DNA of 64,000 bases, taken from Rhodopseudomonas faecalis. Its GTDB lineage: Bacteria > Pseudomonadota > Alphaproteobacteria > Rhizobiales > Xanthobacteraceae. Where the stretch lies: positions 1 through 64,000 of the forward strand of contig NZ_QJTI01000016.1 of the NCBI RefSeq assembly GCF_003217325.1, written 5' to 3'. The position numbers and the translations under genes are program-made. How positions within the stretch are numbered: the stretch's first letter is position 1; every line of letters begins with the position of its first letter. The notes under the pieces were generated by a model, which searched no databases, had not been told where the DNA came from, and was given only the letters and a program-made list of their open reading frames with translations. Below are positions 19,627 to 30,130 of this stretch, in pieces.

Positions 19627-21048
19627 TTATTTCGAGAGCGCGGCCATCGCGGCGGCGGCGAACTGGCGGGAAGCAGACAGCGCGGCGTCGCGGGCATTGG
19701 CGCGATTGAGCCACTCTTGGGCGGGCGCCCGCTCGGACGGCTCCAGCACGCTCAGCTCACGCTTGGCCTCGGCGAGGTCGTTGCGCTGCGCGGCCGAAAT
19801 CATACGCGCCAGCACCGCGCTGCGATCCTTGGTGCCGGGCGCACCAGGACGCTGAATCCGCACCAGGCGGTCGGCGCCGGCCTGCAGCCGGTCGAGAATG
19901 CTCGCGGTAGAGTCGAGCGGATCGTAACCGGGGATCAGCTTCGGCAGCAGTGCGATCAGCTCGCGGCACAGATCCTTGGCGCTCGGCACGCCATTGGCGG
20001 CAAACGGTTCCAGCGGCTGCAACGCGGCCGGATCGGGTGCCAGCGACTTGGCGGTGCCGAGCAATCCGGCATAGGCCTCGCCATGTTGCACGGCGCTTTC
20101 CAACAGCGCGGCGGCCACCACGCGGCGCAGGCCGCTGTCGTCGAGCACCGGCGGCGGCTTATCGACCGCAACTTCCAGCTTGCTGAGCCGCTCATTGACC
20201 GGGGCGAGATCGACCGGCGCGGGCGGCGGCGGCAAGGCGGCCACCGCGGCCTGCAGCTTGGTCAAGCGTTCGCCAAGCTCGGCGAGTTCGGCAGCCGTGG
20301 CAGCGGGAACGCTCGGCGTCGCCGGCGCAGCGGCCTCAGCCGTGCTCGGCTCGCCAGGCGTAGCATCGCTGGCTGCGGCCGGCTTCAGATTGCCGAGCGC
20401 AGCCGACAGCTGCACGGTCTTGTCCTTGGTGGCGGCGAGCTCGTCATGGAGCGCTGTCAGCGACTTTTCCAGAGTGTCGATGCGCTTGATCAGCGCCGGA
20501 TCGGGCTCGGCCGCAGCCGGCGCGGCCGCGCTTGCGACGGCGGGCGCCGAGGCCGCGGCATTGGCCTTGGCTTCGACGCTGGCCAGACGCGCCGTCAGCG
20601 ATTCCAAAGCGGCGCTGTCGCCGCTTTGCGAGGTGAGCGGCAGGTTCTGACCGACCGCGAACCATGCGCCGCCCAGGACCAGCGCGGCACCGACGGCGCC
20701 GGACAGCAGGGGCAGGATCGGTGATGAGCCGCGCGGCGCCGCAGGTTCCGCAGCCTTGTCAGCTGCGGACTGTTCGACAGCAGCCTTTTCAGCAGCAGCT
20801 TTGGCCGCGGCGGGCGCCGCGTCCTCCGGCTCGGAAGGCGCGGCCTCGGCGGCGGCAGCAGCAGCCACTGCATTGGCCTGATCGCCATCAACCTGATCGG
20901 CAGCCTGATCGACATCGCGTCCGACCTGCTCGGTCTCCTCGATGAACTGGGCTTCCCGGGCGGGCGGTGCCGAGCCGGTAGACTCCTCGCCGATCGCTTC
21001 TGGGTGTTCCTTCAGGTGATCCTTGTTGTCGGGCTTACCCTCGACCAT
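19627..21048 (-). CDS. Mitofilin/Mic60 homologue
   Basis: A 473-residue protein with an acidic Ala-rich N-terminal cytoplasmic part, a single transmembrane segment (about residues 110-133), a predicted coiled-coil region (about 140-300) and a conserved C-terminal mitofilin domain (from about residue 310, LRRVVAAALLESAV onwards). Alphaproteobacterial Mic60 is the accepted ancestor of the mitochondrial crista-junction protein and shapes intracytoplasmic membranes. Its position between hemD and hemY is the hallmark context. ATG at 21046-21048; a GTG directly before it is also possible. Confidence 0.88.
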   Translation of the reverse strand: MVEGKPDNKDHLKEHPEAIGEESTGSAPPAREAQFIEETEQVGRDVDQAADQVDGDQANAVAAAAAAEAAPSEPEDAAPAAAKAAAEKAAVEQSAADKAAEPAAPRGSSPILPLLSGAVGAALVLGGAWFAVGQNLPLTSQSGDSAALESLTARLASVEAKANAAASAPAVASAAAPAAAEPDPALIKRIDTLEKSLTALHDELAATKDKTVQLSAALGNLKPAAASDATPGEPSTAEAAAPATPSVPAATAAELAELGERLTKLQAAVAALPPPPAPVDLAPVNERLSKLEVAVDKPPPVLDDSGLRRVVAAALLESAVQHGEAYAGLLGTAKSLAPDPAALQPLEPFAANGVPSAKDLCRELIALLPKLIPGYDPLDSTASILDRLQAGADRLVRIQRPGAPGTKDRSAVLARMISAAQRNDLAEAKRELSVLEPSERAPAQEWLNRANARDAALSASRQFAAAAMAALSK

Positions 21049-21103
21049 CACTCGATTTCCCTAATTGGCTTTCGCAGCCGCCCCCGCTGGCACGGGCCGC
21101 CCG

Positions 21104-21847
21104 TTACGACGGCAAGCCGAGCGCGCGGTCCAGCACTTCAAACATCGCGGCTTCGCTGGGCGCGCGCGCGACAATCACCCGCGTCGCACCGGCTTCACGC
21201 ACCACCGAAGCCACCGCTTCCGAAATGCAGCAATGCACGATCGCCAGCGCCGAGATCTCGATACCGGCAGCCCGCGCCGCATCGAGGAACGATCGCGCGC
21301 TGCGACCGGAATAGTGCATCACGGTGTCGATCCGGCTGCCTGCGAACGCGCTGCACACGTCGTCCGGCAGGCTGTGGACCGGGACCATCTTATACACTGT
21401 CTGCGCGACGACATTGTACCCGAGACCGCGTAGTTCGGTGGCGATATCCCGGGCCAGATCGGCGCCGACCAGCCACAGCAGCGGCTTGGAACGATCCATG
21501 TTGCGCTCGCGCACGGTGGCGATGATGGTATCGCGCAGCGAGATCGCGTCGCCTTCAGCAACCACCAGATCGCGGAATCCGAACGCCTCCGCCACGTCCG
21601 CTGTATGCGGACCAACCGCAAACAGCGGCAAATCCAGCAATCTCGTCAGTGACGGCTTGCCTTCCATCGCTCGAAACGCATTGGCACTGGAGACAATGAC
21701 GCCGCCATATTCAACCTCTGGATCGATGTCGAACGCCACAGGTTCAAACCGCAGCATCGGCGCCAACAGCACCTCGACCCCCTTCGCCCGCAGCAAGGCG
21801 GCAGTCGCCTCGTTGTCAGGCTGGGGCCGTGTAACGAGCATGGCCAC
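21104..21847 (-). CDS. hemD: Uroporphyrinogen-III synthase
   Basis: Cyclises hydroxymethylbilane to uroporphyrinogen III, the branch point for heme, bacteriochlorophyll and cobalamin. The 247-residue protein has the two-lobed family pattern, starting LVTRPQPDNEATAALL, with the SSANAFRAM block and the C-terminal HYSGRSARSFLDAA segment. The start is a GTG at 21845-21847 with GGAGA 8 bases upstream, or an ATG two codons later. It is first in the hemD-mic60-hemY cluster. The usual neighbour hemC is not between it and tsaD. Confidence 0.85.
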   Translation of the reverse strand: MAMLVTRPQPDNEATAALLRAKGVEVLLAPMLRFEPVAFDIDPEVEYGGVIVSSANAFRAMEGKPSLTRLLDLPLFAVGPHTADVAEAFGFRDLVVAEGDAISLRDTIIATVRERNMDRSKPLLWLVGADLARDIATELRGLGYNVVAQTVYKMVPVHSLPDDVCSAFAGSRIDTVMHYSGRSARSFLDAARAAGIEISALAIVHCCISEAVASVVREAGATRVIVARAPSEAAMFEVLDRALGLPS

Positions 21848-21987
21848 TCTTCAGATCTCCACAGAAAATTTCAAGGAAGGACGCAACGCACGCGGGATAT
21901 TAGCACCCGGACGGCAGTTTTGCCCTGCCGATCCCGATGCTGCGCCGGGGGATTGCCAACCGGACGATTGCATTCTGAGACCCCGCA

Positions 21988-23133
21988 ATGCTACGCCGGG
22001 GCAGCAAAGCGCAAGTCTGCCTGCAAACGCAAGGGCTCAATTTGGCTATTGACACAGCCTCGCTGGTGTTGGGGATCGAGACCACTTGCGACGAAACCGC
22101 AGCGGCCGTGATTGAGCGTGGCAGCGACGGTCGTGGTCGGATTCTCTCCAACATCGTGCATTCGCAAATCGAGGATCACGCGCCGTATGGCGGTGTGGTT
22201 CCCGAGATTGCGGCGCGCGCGCATGTCGATCTGCTCGACGGCGTGATCGCGCGCGCGATGCGCCAGGCCGATGTCGGCTTCGTGCAACTGAGCGGCGTCG
22301 CCGCCGCGGCTGGCCCCGGCCTGATCGGCGGGGTGATTGTCGGCCTGACCACCGCCAAGGCCATTACGCTGGTGCATGGCACGCCGCTGATCGCGGTGAA
22401 CCATCTTGAAGCGCACGCGCTGACGCCGCGGCTGACGCACGCGCTGCCGTTCCCGTATTGCCTGTTCCTCGCCTCCGGCGGTCACACTCAGATCGTCGCG
22501 GTGCTCGGCGTCGGTGACTATGTACGGCTTGGCACCACCGTCGACGACGCGATGGGCGAAGCGTTCGACAAGGTGGCGAAGATGCTCGGCCTGCCCTATC
22601 CCGGCGGCCCGCAGGTGGAACGCGCCGCCGAAACCGGCGATCCGGAGCGCTTTGCGTTCCCGCGGCCGATGCTCGGCCGCCCCGATGCCAATTTCTCGCT
22701 ATCCGGACTGAAAACCGCGGTGCGCAATGAAGCGAGCCGGCTGGAACCGTTGGAGCGCCAGGACGTCTGCGATCTGTGCGCCGGTTTCCAGGCTGCGGTA
22801 CTGGAGACCATCATCGATCGTCTCGATGTCGGGCTGACGCAGTTCGCTGAGCGGTTCGGCCCGCCGCAAGCGCTGGTCGCGGCTGGCGGCGTGGCGTCCA
22901 ACCAGGCGATCCGCGGCGCGCTGCAAACCGCCGCCGACCGTGCCGGCACCGAGTTCATTATCCCGCCGCCGAAACTGTGCACCGACAATGGCGCCATGAT
23001 CGCCTGGGCCGGCGCCGAACGGCTGGCGCTGGGGCTGACCGATCCGCTCGAAACCGCGCCGCGCGCGCGCTGGCTGCTTGATGCCAATGTCACGACGCCG
23101 GCGAAATTCGCCAACACCCGCGCCGGGTTCTGA
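21988..23133 (+). CDS. tsaD: tRNA N6-threonylcarbamoyladenosine transferase TsaD
   Basis: Transfers the threonylcarbamoyl group to A37 of ANN-decoding tRNAs, with TsaB, TsaE and TsaC. The 381-residue frame contains the ASKHA fold with [10 protein letters not shown] (residues 28-37) and the metal-binding HxxxH (H139, H143 in NHLEAH). The start is uncertain: the ATG at 21988 gives an atypical extension before the conserved LVLGIETT, while a TTG at 22042 with AAGGG upstream would give a more typical N-terminus. Divergent from hemD. Confidence 0.93.
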   Translation: MLRRGSKAQVCLQTQGLNLAIDTASLVLGIETTCDETAAAVIERGSDGRGRILSNIVHSQIEDHAPYGGVVPEIAARAHVDLLDGVIARAMRQADVGFVQLSGVAAAAGPGLIGGVIVGLTTAKAITLVHGTPLIAVNHLEAHALTPRLTHALPFPYCLFLASGGHTQIVAVLGVGDYVRLGTTVDDAMGEAFDKVAKMLGLPYPGGPQVERAAETGDPERFAFPRPMLGRPDANFSLSGLKTAVRNEASRLEPLERQDVCDLCAGFQAAVLETIIDRLDVGLTQFAERFGPPQALVAAGGVASNQAIRGALQTAADRAGTEFIIPPPKLCTDNGAMIAWAGAERLALGLTDPLETAPRARWLLDANVTTPAKFANTRAGF

Positions 23134-23169
23134 CGATGAACGCGCTGGCGCCGCCCCGAGCTTGGCTTC

Positions 23170-23304
23170 ACCTCTCCCCGCGTGCGGGGAGAGGTCGACC
23201 GGCCGAGCGCAGCGAAGCCGGTCGGGTGAGGGGGCGCGCCAACGCAACGCGGACTCATCAGCCCCCTCACCCCACCCCTCTCCCCGCAGGCGGGGAGAGG
23301 GAGC
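23170..23304. repeat. Family B palindromic intergenic element, paired copies
   Basis: CCTCTCCCCGCGTGCGGGGAGAGG (perfect hairpin), GACCGGC...GCCGGTC, then a second hairpin CCTCTCCCCGCAGGCGGGGAGAGG at about 23277-23300. Fills most of the tsaD-gpsA gap. Confidence 0.8.
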
Positions 23305-23349
23305 AGGCTGATCGCTGCGCAACCGGCATTTTGATGTGATGGAAGACCG

Positions 23350-24339
23350 ATGACCATGATGAGTTCGATCGCCGTGCTGGGCGGCGGCGCCTGGGGCACC
23401 GCGCTGGCGCAGACCTGCGCCCGCGCCGGCCGCAAGGTGATGCTGTGGGAACATGACGCCGGTAATGCACAGCAACTGGCGAACGCCCGCGAAAGCCTGT
23501 TTTTGCCCGGCGTGAAACTGGAACCGGCGATCCAGGTGACGCGCGATCTTGCGGAAGCCGCGCGCGCCGATGCGATCCTGTTGGTCATTCCGGCGCAAGT
23601 GCTGCGCGCGGTGGTGAGCCAGCTGGCGCCGCTGATTGCGCCGCGTACGCCGCTGATCGCCTGCGCCAAGGGCATCGAACGCGGCACCCATCGTTTTATG
23701 ACGGAGATCATCGCCGAATGCGCGCCGGAAGCGGTGCCGGCGATCTTGTCCGGGCCGAGCTTTGCCGCCGACGTGGCGCGCGGCCTGCCGACCGCGGTGA
23801 CGATCGCCGCGACTGACGCCGCCGTCGCCGAAGCGCTGGCGCAGGCGATCAATTGCGGCAGCTTCCGGCCCTATCACTCGACCGACGTGCGCGGCGTCGA
23901 ACTCGGCGGCGCCACCAAGAACGTGCTGGCGATCGCCGCCGGCATCGTCGAGGGCAAGAAACTCGGCGCCTCGGCACTGGCGGCGATGACCACGCGCGGC
24001 TTTGCCGAGCTGGTGCGGTTTGGCAAAGCCTATGGCGCCAAGACCGAGACCATGATGGGGCTGTCCGGGCTCGGCGATTTGATCCTGACCTGCGGCACGC
24101 CGCAGTCGCGCAATTTCTCGTTCGGCATGGCGCTTGGCAAAGGCGAGAGCGTGGACACCGCCTCGCATGGCAAGCTCGCCGAAGGCGCGTTCACCGCGCC
24201 GGTGCTGCTGGAGATGGCGCACGCCAAAAATATCGAGATGCCGATCTCGGAGGCCGTGGCGGCGGTGCTGGCCGGGCAGACCACGGTCGATGCCGCGATC
24301 GGCGCATTGCTGACCCGTCCTTTGAAATCGGAGCTGTAG
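23350..24339 (+). CDS. gpsA: Glycerol-3-phosphate dehydrogenase [NAD(P)+]
   Basis: Reduces dihydroxyacetone phosphate to sn-glycerol 3-phosphate for phospholipid synthesis. The 329-residue protein has the dinucleotide motif [11 protein letters not shown] near residue 10, the [12 protein letters not shown] catalytic-lysine block and the GLGDLILTC segment. ATG at 23350, with GGAAG upstream. tsaD upstream and the EVE gene downstream are on the same strand. Confidence 0.95.
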   Translation: MTMMSSIAVLGGGAWGTALAQTCARAGRKVMLWEHDAGNAQQLANARESLFLPGVKLEPAIQVTRDLAEAARADAILLVIPAQVLRAVVSQLAPLIAPRTPLIACAKGIERGTHRFMTEIIAECAPEAVPAILSGPSFAADVARGLPTAVTIAATDAAVAEALAQAINCGSFRPYHSTDVRGVELGGATKNVLAIAAGIVEGKKLGASALAAMTTRGFAELVRFGKAYGAKTETMMGLSGLGDLILTCGTPQSRNFSFGMALGKGESVDTASHGKLAEGAFTAPVLLEMAHAKNIEMPISEAVAAVLAGQTTVDAAIGALLTRPLKSEL

Positions 24340-24340
24340 C

Positions 24341-24754
24341 TTGGCGTATTGGCTGGTGAAGTCCGAACCCTCGGTGTGGTCCTGGCAGCAGCAGCTCGAC
24401 AAGGGCGCCGCGGGCGAAGCCTGGACCGGGGTTCGCAATCACAGTGCCAAGCAGCATCTGATGCGCATGAAGGTGGGCGAGCGCGCGTTCTACTACCACT
24501 CCAATGAGGGCAAGGAGATCGTCGGCATCGCCGAGATCATCCGCGAGCACTATCCCGACCCGACCGATCCGTCCGGCAAATTCGTGTGCGTCGACCTCAA
24601 GGCGGTCGCGCCGCTGAAAACCCCGGTGACGCTGGCGACGATCAAGGCCGAACCGAAGCTCGCCGAAATGGCGCTGCTCAAGCAGTCGCGACTGTCAGTG
24701 CAGCCGGTCACCGACGCCGAATGGCGGCTGATCTGCCAGATGGGCGGCGTTTAG
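24341..24754 (+). CDS. EVE-domain protein
   Basis: A 137-residue single-domain protein of the EVE/PUA-like fold, thought to bind modified bases in nucleic acids. The family core is clear (AYWLVKSEPSVWSW, WTGVRNHSAKQHL, VGERAFYYHSNEGKEIVGIAE). The start is a TTG at 24341, one base after the gpsA stop, so translation is probably coupled. Stand-alone EVE genes are common in housekeeping contexts; only fused or defence-island versions imply defence, which I do not see here. Confidence 0.88.
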   Translation: MAYWLVKSEPSVWSWQQQLDKGAAGEAWTGVRNHSAKQHLMRMKVGERAFYYHSNEGKEIVGIAEIIREHYPDPTDPSGKFVCVDLKAVAPLKTPVTLATIKAEPKLAEMALLKQSRLSVQPVTDAEWRLICQMGGV

Positions 24755-24884
24755 CCGCCATCACGCCGCTTGCGGTGTGACCCCATCCGCGCACAGTGTT
24801 TGCGTTCGTAGCAGGCATCAGCACCGCCACGTGCCGCGCGGCGTGGCGCTGGACTTTTGTCATGCCGCCCCGCATCACCGCGCG

Positions 24885-25544
24885 ATGAGCACCGCCATCA
24901 CCGACCCGATCGCTTTCATTCACGCCAATACCAGGCTGCGGCCGGTGCCGCTGGTGCCGGAAGTGGCGTTGCATGTCGCCGACGAGGCGCTGCCGCTGTG
25001 GAGCAAGACCGAGGAAGAACTGGGCGAGGCCGGGCTGCCGCCGCCGTTCTGGGCCTTTGCCTGGGCGGGCGGCCAGGCGCTGGCCCGCTACCTGCTCGAT
25101 AACCCGGACACGGTCGCCGGCAAGGAGGTGATCGATCTCGCCTCCGGCTCCGGACTGGTGGCGATCGCGGCCATGAAGGCCGGCGCGCGCCGCGTCACCG
25201 CCTTTGATATCGACCGCTTTGCCTGCGCGGCGATTGCCATCAACGCCGCCGCCAATGATGTCGCGGTGAAGGTCAGTGGTGCCGACCTGCTGAGCGCGCC
25301 CCATCCCGAATTCGCGGACACCGTGCTGGCCGGCGACATCTTCTACCAGCGCGATATTGCCGAATTGGCGCTGCAATTTCTCAGCAGCCGCGCCGCTGAC
25401 GGCGCAAGCGTGCTGATCGGCGATCCCGGCCGCAGCTATCTGCCCAAGGACCAGCTCACTCAGCTCGCCCAGTTCGGCGTGCCGGTGTCGCGCGATCTGG
25501 AAGACGCCGAGATCAAGAACACCAGCGTCTGGACGCTGCGCTAG
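24885..25544 (+). CDS. ETFB-lysine-methyltransferase-like SAM methyltransferase
   Basis: A 219-residue class I methyltransferase. PPPFWAFAWAGGQALARYLLDNPD (around residues 50-73; quoted in parts here: FWAFAWAGGQAL, ARYLLDNP) and the SAM loop DLASGSGLVAIAA match the METTL20/ETFBKMT group, whose bacterial members methylate lysines next to the docking loop of the electron-transfer flavoprotein beta subunit. An annotation as ribosomal protein L11 methyltransferase is the usual near miss. ATG at 24885 is inferred from the conserved start; no clear RBS. It follows the EVE gene by 130 bp. Confidence 0.72.
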   Translation: MSTAITDPIAFIHANTRLRPVPLVPEVALHVADEALPLWSKTEEELGEAGLPPPFWAFAWAGGQALARYLLDNPDTVAGKEVIDLASGSGLVAIAAMKAGARRVTAFDIDRFACAAIAINAAANDVAVKVSGADLLSAPHPEFADTVLAGDIFYQRDIAELALQFLSSRAADGASVLIGDPGRSYLPKDQLTQLAQFGVPVSRDLEDAEIKNTSVWTLR

Positions 25545-25568
25545 CCGCGGCGCTTTGCCGCGGCTAGC
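25542..25568 (+). terminator. 10-bp stem hairpin overlapping the methyltransferase stop
   Basis: CTAGCCGCGG (25542-25551) and CCGCGGCTAG (25559-25568) form a perfect stem with a 7-base loop; the stop TAG lies within the left arm. No T-run follows, so it is a hairpin that may stop transcription or stabilise the 3' end. Confidence 0.55.
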
Positions 25569-26078
25569 TAACAATCAGTGCAAAATTCGCCTGCTGATCA
25601 CTTCGCAGCTGCGAAATTCAATTTCGCGCCGCAGCGTCGCATTGATCGCACCGCACTATCTCGCCTTTGCCCGGCTGGCGGAATTCTTGGCGATAACAGC
25701 ACCCGGCACCCTCGGTTGGATGCCAAAATGAGAGATTTTGGCCCTGTTAGCTCACCGCTCGCTACGCACTACCAACTTGATTGCACTGCACAATCAGCGG
25801 TGTAGCACCGCCTAACAGGGCCAAAAGTCCTATACAGGACGGCTTGTCGGCGCCCCGGGCGGCAACGCATAATCGTATCAATAGCCGGAGGGCGGGACGA
25901 TCGCATCTCTCGTGGCCGGTGACGCTTATCCATCAGGCTTAATGCAGACTTTGCCGGAACGTTCGACGCCCGGCGAAGTCGTCGGCGCTGATGGTAAGCC
26001 GCCGGGAAGCGCGGTTGCGGTCGAAGGGCACTGACGGCGGGTGCGGCAATGACCGCTCATTGGGGTGTGGAGGAACGA
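25569..26078. other. Long gene-free region upstream of acs
   Basis: About 510 bp with no convincing ORF. It contains the 91-bp inverted-repeat structure described separately, and presumably the acs promoter. No tRNA or riboswitch seen. Confidence 0.5.
25736..25826. repeat. 91-bp element with 15-bp perfect inverted repeats
   Basis: TTTTGGCCCTGTTAG (25736-25750) and CTAACAGGGCCAAAA (25812-25826) are exact reverse complements. The 61-bp centre is AT-richer than its surroundings. It resembles a small MITE-like element or the remnant of one; no transposase is present. Confidence 0.75.
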
Positions 26079-28028
<1,950 letters not shown>

Positions 28029-28059
28029 GCGCCAAGCGGCCTCCACATCCGCAACATCC

Positions 28060-28084
28060 AATGCCCGGGCTGGTCCCGGGCATT
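28060..28084 (+). terminator. acs terminator hairpin
   Basis: AATGCCCGGG (28060-28069) pairs with CCCGGGCATT (28075-28084) over a 5-base loop and is followed by GTCATTT. Placed 32 bp after the acs stop. Confidence 0.65.
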
Positions 28085-28144
28085 GTCATTTCAGGACGAG
28101 ATGATGGCGCTCAGACCAACGGCGATTGACACCAACCACTCCGC

Positions 28145-28236
28145 ACGTCATGGCCGGGCTTCGTCCCGGCCATCCACGTCTTTGATCTTGCGGCGCTTTC
28201 AAGACGTGGATGCCCGCTACGAGCGCGGGCATGACG
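28145..28236. repeat. Family A palindromic intergenic element
   Basis: Full reverse-order copy. The outer flank CGGCGATTGACACCAACCACT extends the homology about 25 bp beyond the hairpins. Confidence 0.82.
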
Positions 28237-28260
28237 GGTCAATGGTAGGAGCCGCCGGTA

Positions 28261-29952
28261 TCAGGCGTCGACCGCGGCGCGCTTGATGATCGCCGCGCAA
28301 TCGACGCCGCGCGGCAACGCGCCGAGATTGCGCTCGCCGAGGCCATCGAGCCGCGAGGCGCAGAACGCATCGGCCACGAACGCCGGCGCATGCTGCACCA
28401 AGAGCGCCGCCTGCAGCGCCAGCGCCATGCGATCGACCAAACCGCGGCTGCGGAATTCGAGATCGCCAAGATCAGCAAACTCCTGGCGCAGATCGGCGAT
28501 CCAGCGATCGAGCCGGGCATTGCCGCCCTTGGCCTTCATCACTTCGGCGAAATACACCTGCAAGCCCTCCGGCTGCTTGCCGAAGGCACGCAGCACGTCG
28601 AGGCACTGCACATTGGAGCTGCCCTCCCAGATGGCGTTGACCGGCGATTCCCGGAACAGCCGCGGGAACGGGCTGTCTTCCATCACGCCCGAGCCGCCCA
28701 GGCACTCCATCGCTTCATAAGCGTGGTTCGGGGTGCGCTTGCAGATCCAGTATTTGCCGGCCGCGGTGCCAAAGCGCATCAACAGTTCTTCGGCGCGATC
28801 GGCGCGGTGATCGATCGCCCGGCCGATGCGCATCGCCAGCGTCAGCGACGCTTCGCTTTCCAGCGCCAAATCGGCGAGCACGTTCTGCATCAGCGGCTGA
28901 TCGACCAGCTGCTTGCCGAACGCGGCGCGGTGCGTGCAGTGATGGATCGCCAGCGTGGTGGCGATGCGCTGGCCGGCCGATGAGCCGATCATGCAATCGA
29001 ACCTGGTCATCGCCACCATGTCGATGATGGTGCGGATGCCCTTGCCTTCCGGGCCGACCATCCAGCCGAGCGCGCCGCGCAGCTCGGTCTCGCTGGTGGC
29101 GTTGGAGGCGTTGCCCATCTTGCGCTTCAGGCGGATGATCTGCAGCGGGTTCTTGGTGCCGTCGGGACGCCAGCGCGGCATCAGGAAGCACGACAGCCCG
29201 CCGCTTGTATGCGCCAGCGTCAGGAACACGTCCGACATCGGCGCCGACACGAAGAATTTGTGGCCGACCAGTTCGTAGAGCTGGCCTTCGCCCTCGGCGC
29301 CGACCGGGAACGCTTGGGTGCTGTTGCTGCGCACATCCGAGCCGCCCTGCTTTTCGGTCATCGCCATACCGACCACCAGCGCCTGCTTGTCGCGGTCCGG
29401 CACGTTGCGCTGGTCATAGGCGCACGCGGTGATCTTCGGCTCCCAGATCTTGGCGACCTCGGGCGTGGCGCGCAGTGCCGCCACCGCGGCATGGGACATC
29501 GACACCGGGCAGCCATGGCCGGCTTCGACCTGGGCCTGCATGTAGAACCGCGCGGCACGCGCCACCTGCGCGCCGGGACCGGGGCTGGTCCAGGGCGAGG
29601 AATGCAGGCCGTGCTCGAAGGCGACCTTCATCAGCTGGTGATAGGCGGGGTGGAAGTTGACCTGATCGATGCGGTTGCCGAACCGATCGTGGGTTTCCAG
29701 CTCCGGCTTCACATGGTTGGCGACGATGCCCAGCTCGCGATACTCGGCCTGGCCGGTGAGCGCACCGAACGCGGTCAGCTCGTCCTGCGCCCAACCGGCA
29801 GCCTCGCGCTGCACCGCCTGCTGCAACACAGCGTCCTGGGTGAACAGATTGTAGTCGCGCAGCTCGCGCGCGACGTTGACGACCTCATGGGTCGAGGCGA
29901 GCGACTGCTCGGCCTTGGTGGCGACTGCAAACACATTCACCGGCGCGTTCAT
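28261..29952 (-). CDS. aidB: AidB-type acyl-CoA dehydrogenase family protein
   Basis: A 563-residue flavoprotein matching E. coli AidB in length and in distinctive blocks: FHPAYHQLMK, ARAARFYMQAQVEAG, GMAMTEKQGGSDVRSN, AGGLSCFLMPRW-like GGLSCFLMPRW, GMxTRFDC-type AMTRFDCMIGS and ESPVNAIWEGSSNVQCLDVLR. AidB is induced by alkylating agents in E. coli and binds DNA; its catalytic substrate is unsettled. GGGAGG precedes the ATG at 29950-29952. Divergent from a PaaX-family regulator with 178 bp between start codons if that gene begins at 30131. Confidence 0.88.
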   Translation of the reverse strand: MNAPVNVFAVATKAEQSLASTHEVVNVARELRDYNLFTQDAVLQQAVQREAAGWAQDELTAFGALTGQAEYRELGIVANHVKPELETHDRFGNRIDQVNFHPAYHQLMKVAFEHGLHSSPWTSPGPGAQVARAARFYMQAQVEAGHGCPVSMSHAAVAALRATPEVAKIWEPKITACAYDQRNVPDRDKQALVVGMAMTEKQGGSDVRSNSTQAFPVGAEGEGQLYELVGHKFFVSAPMSDVFLTLAHTSGGLSCFLMPRWRPDGTKNPLQIIRLKRKMGNASNATSETELRGALGWMVGPEGKGIRTIIDMVAMTRFDCMIGSSAGQRIATTLAIHHCTHRAAFGKQLVDQPLMQNVLADLALESEASLTLAMRIGRAIDHRADRAEELLMRFGTAAGKYWICKRTPNHAYEAMECLGGSGVMEDSPFPRLFRESPVNAIWEGSSNVQCLDVLRAFGKQPEGLQVYFAEVMKAKGGNARLDRWIADLRQEFADLGDLEFRSRGLVDRMALALQAALLVQHAPAFVADAFCASRLDGLGERNLGALPRGVDCAAIIKRAAVDA

Positions 29953-30029
29953 GGTGAATTCCTCCCGATCTGGTGGTGACTGCGGGCAGTCACTGGCGGC
30001 TTTGGCCGTTATGGATGATCGGGGAATTG

Positions 30030-30064
30030 TTACATTGCGAAACGATCGCGGTCAATCTATGTAA
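30030..30064. promoter_or_regulatory. Inverted repeat TTACAT-N23-ATGTAA in the aidB/paaX-like divergent region
   Basis: TTACAT (30030-30035) and ATGTAA (30059-30064) are inverted repeats in an AT-rich patch between divergent genes. It could be an operator or promoter element for either gene; purely positional evidence. Confidence 0.3.
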
Positions 30065-30130
30065 TATTTCATGACAGCGTGTTCCCGCTCGGCTTGCGCG
30101 GCGTCCGACGGATCGTCATTGTCGTCGGCA

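Noticed and set aside
18501-19709. 402-codon plus-strand ORF opposite hemY
   Set aside because: Antisense shadow with Arg/Gly-rich sequence.
21848-21987. hemC remnant upstream of hemD
   Set aside because: Only 140 bp; no hydroxymethylbilane-synthase motif (such as RIGTRGSPLA) seen in any frame.
24341-24754. EVE protein as part of a defence system
   Set aside because: Sits in a gpsA operon context with no restriction, McrBC or other defence genes.
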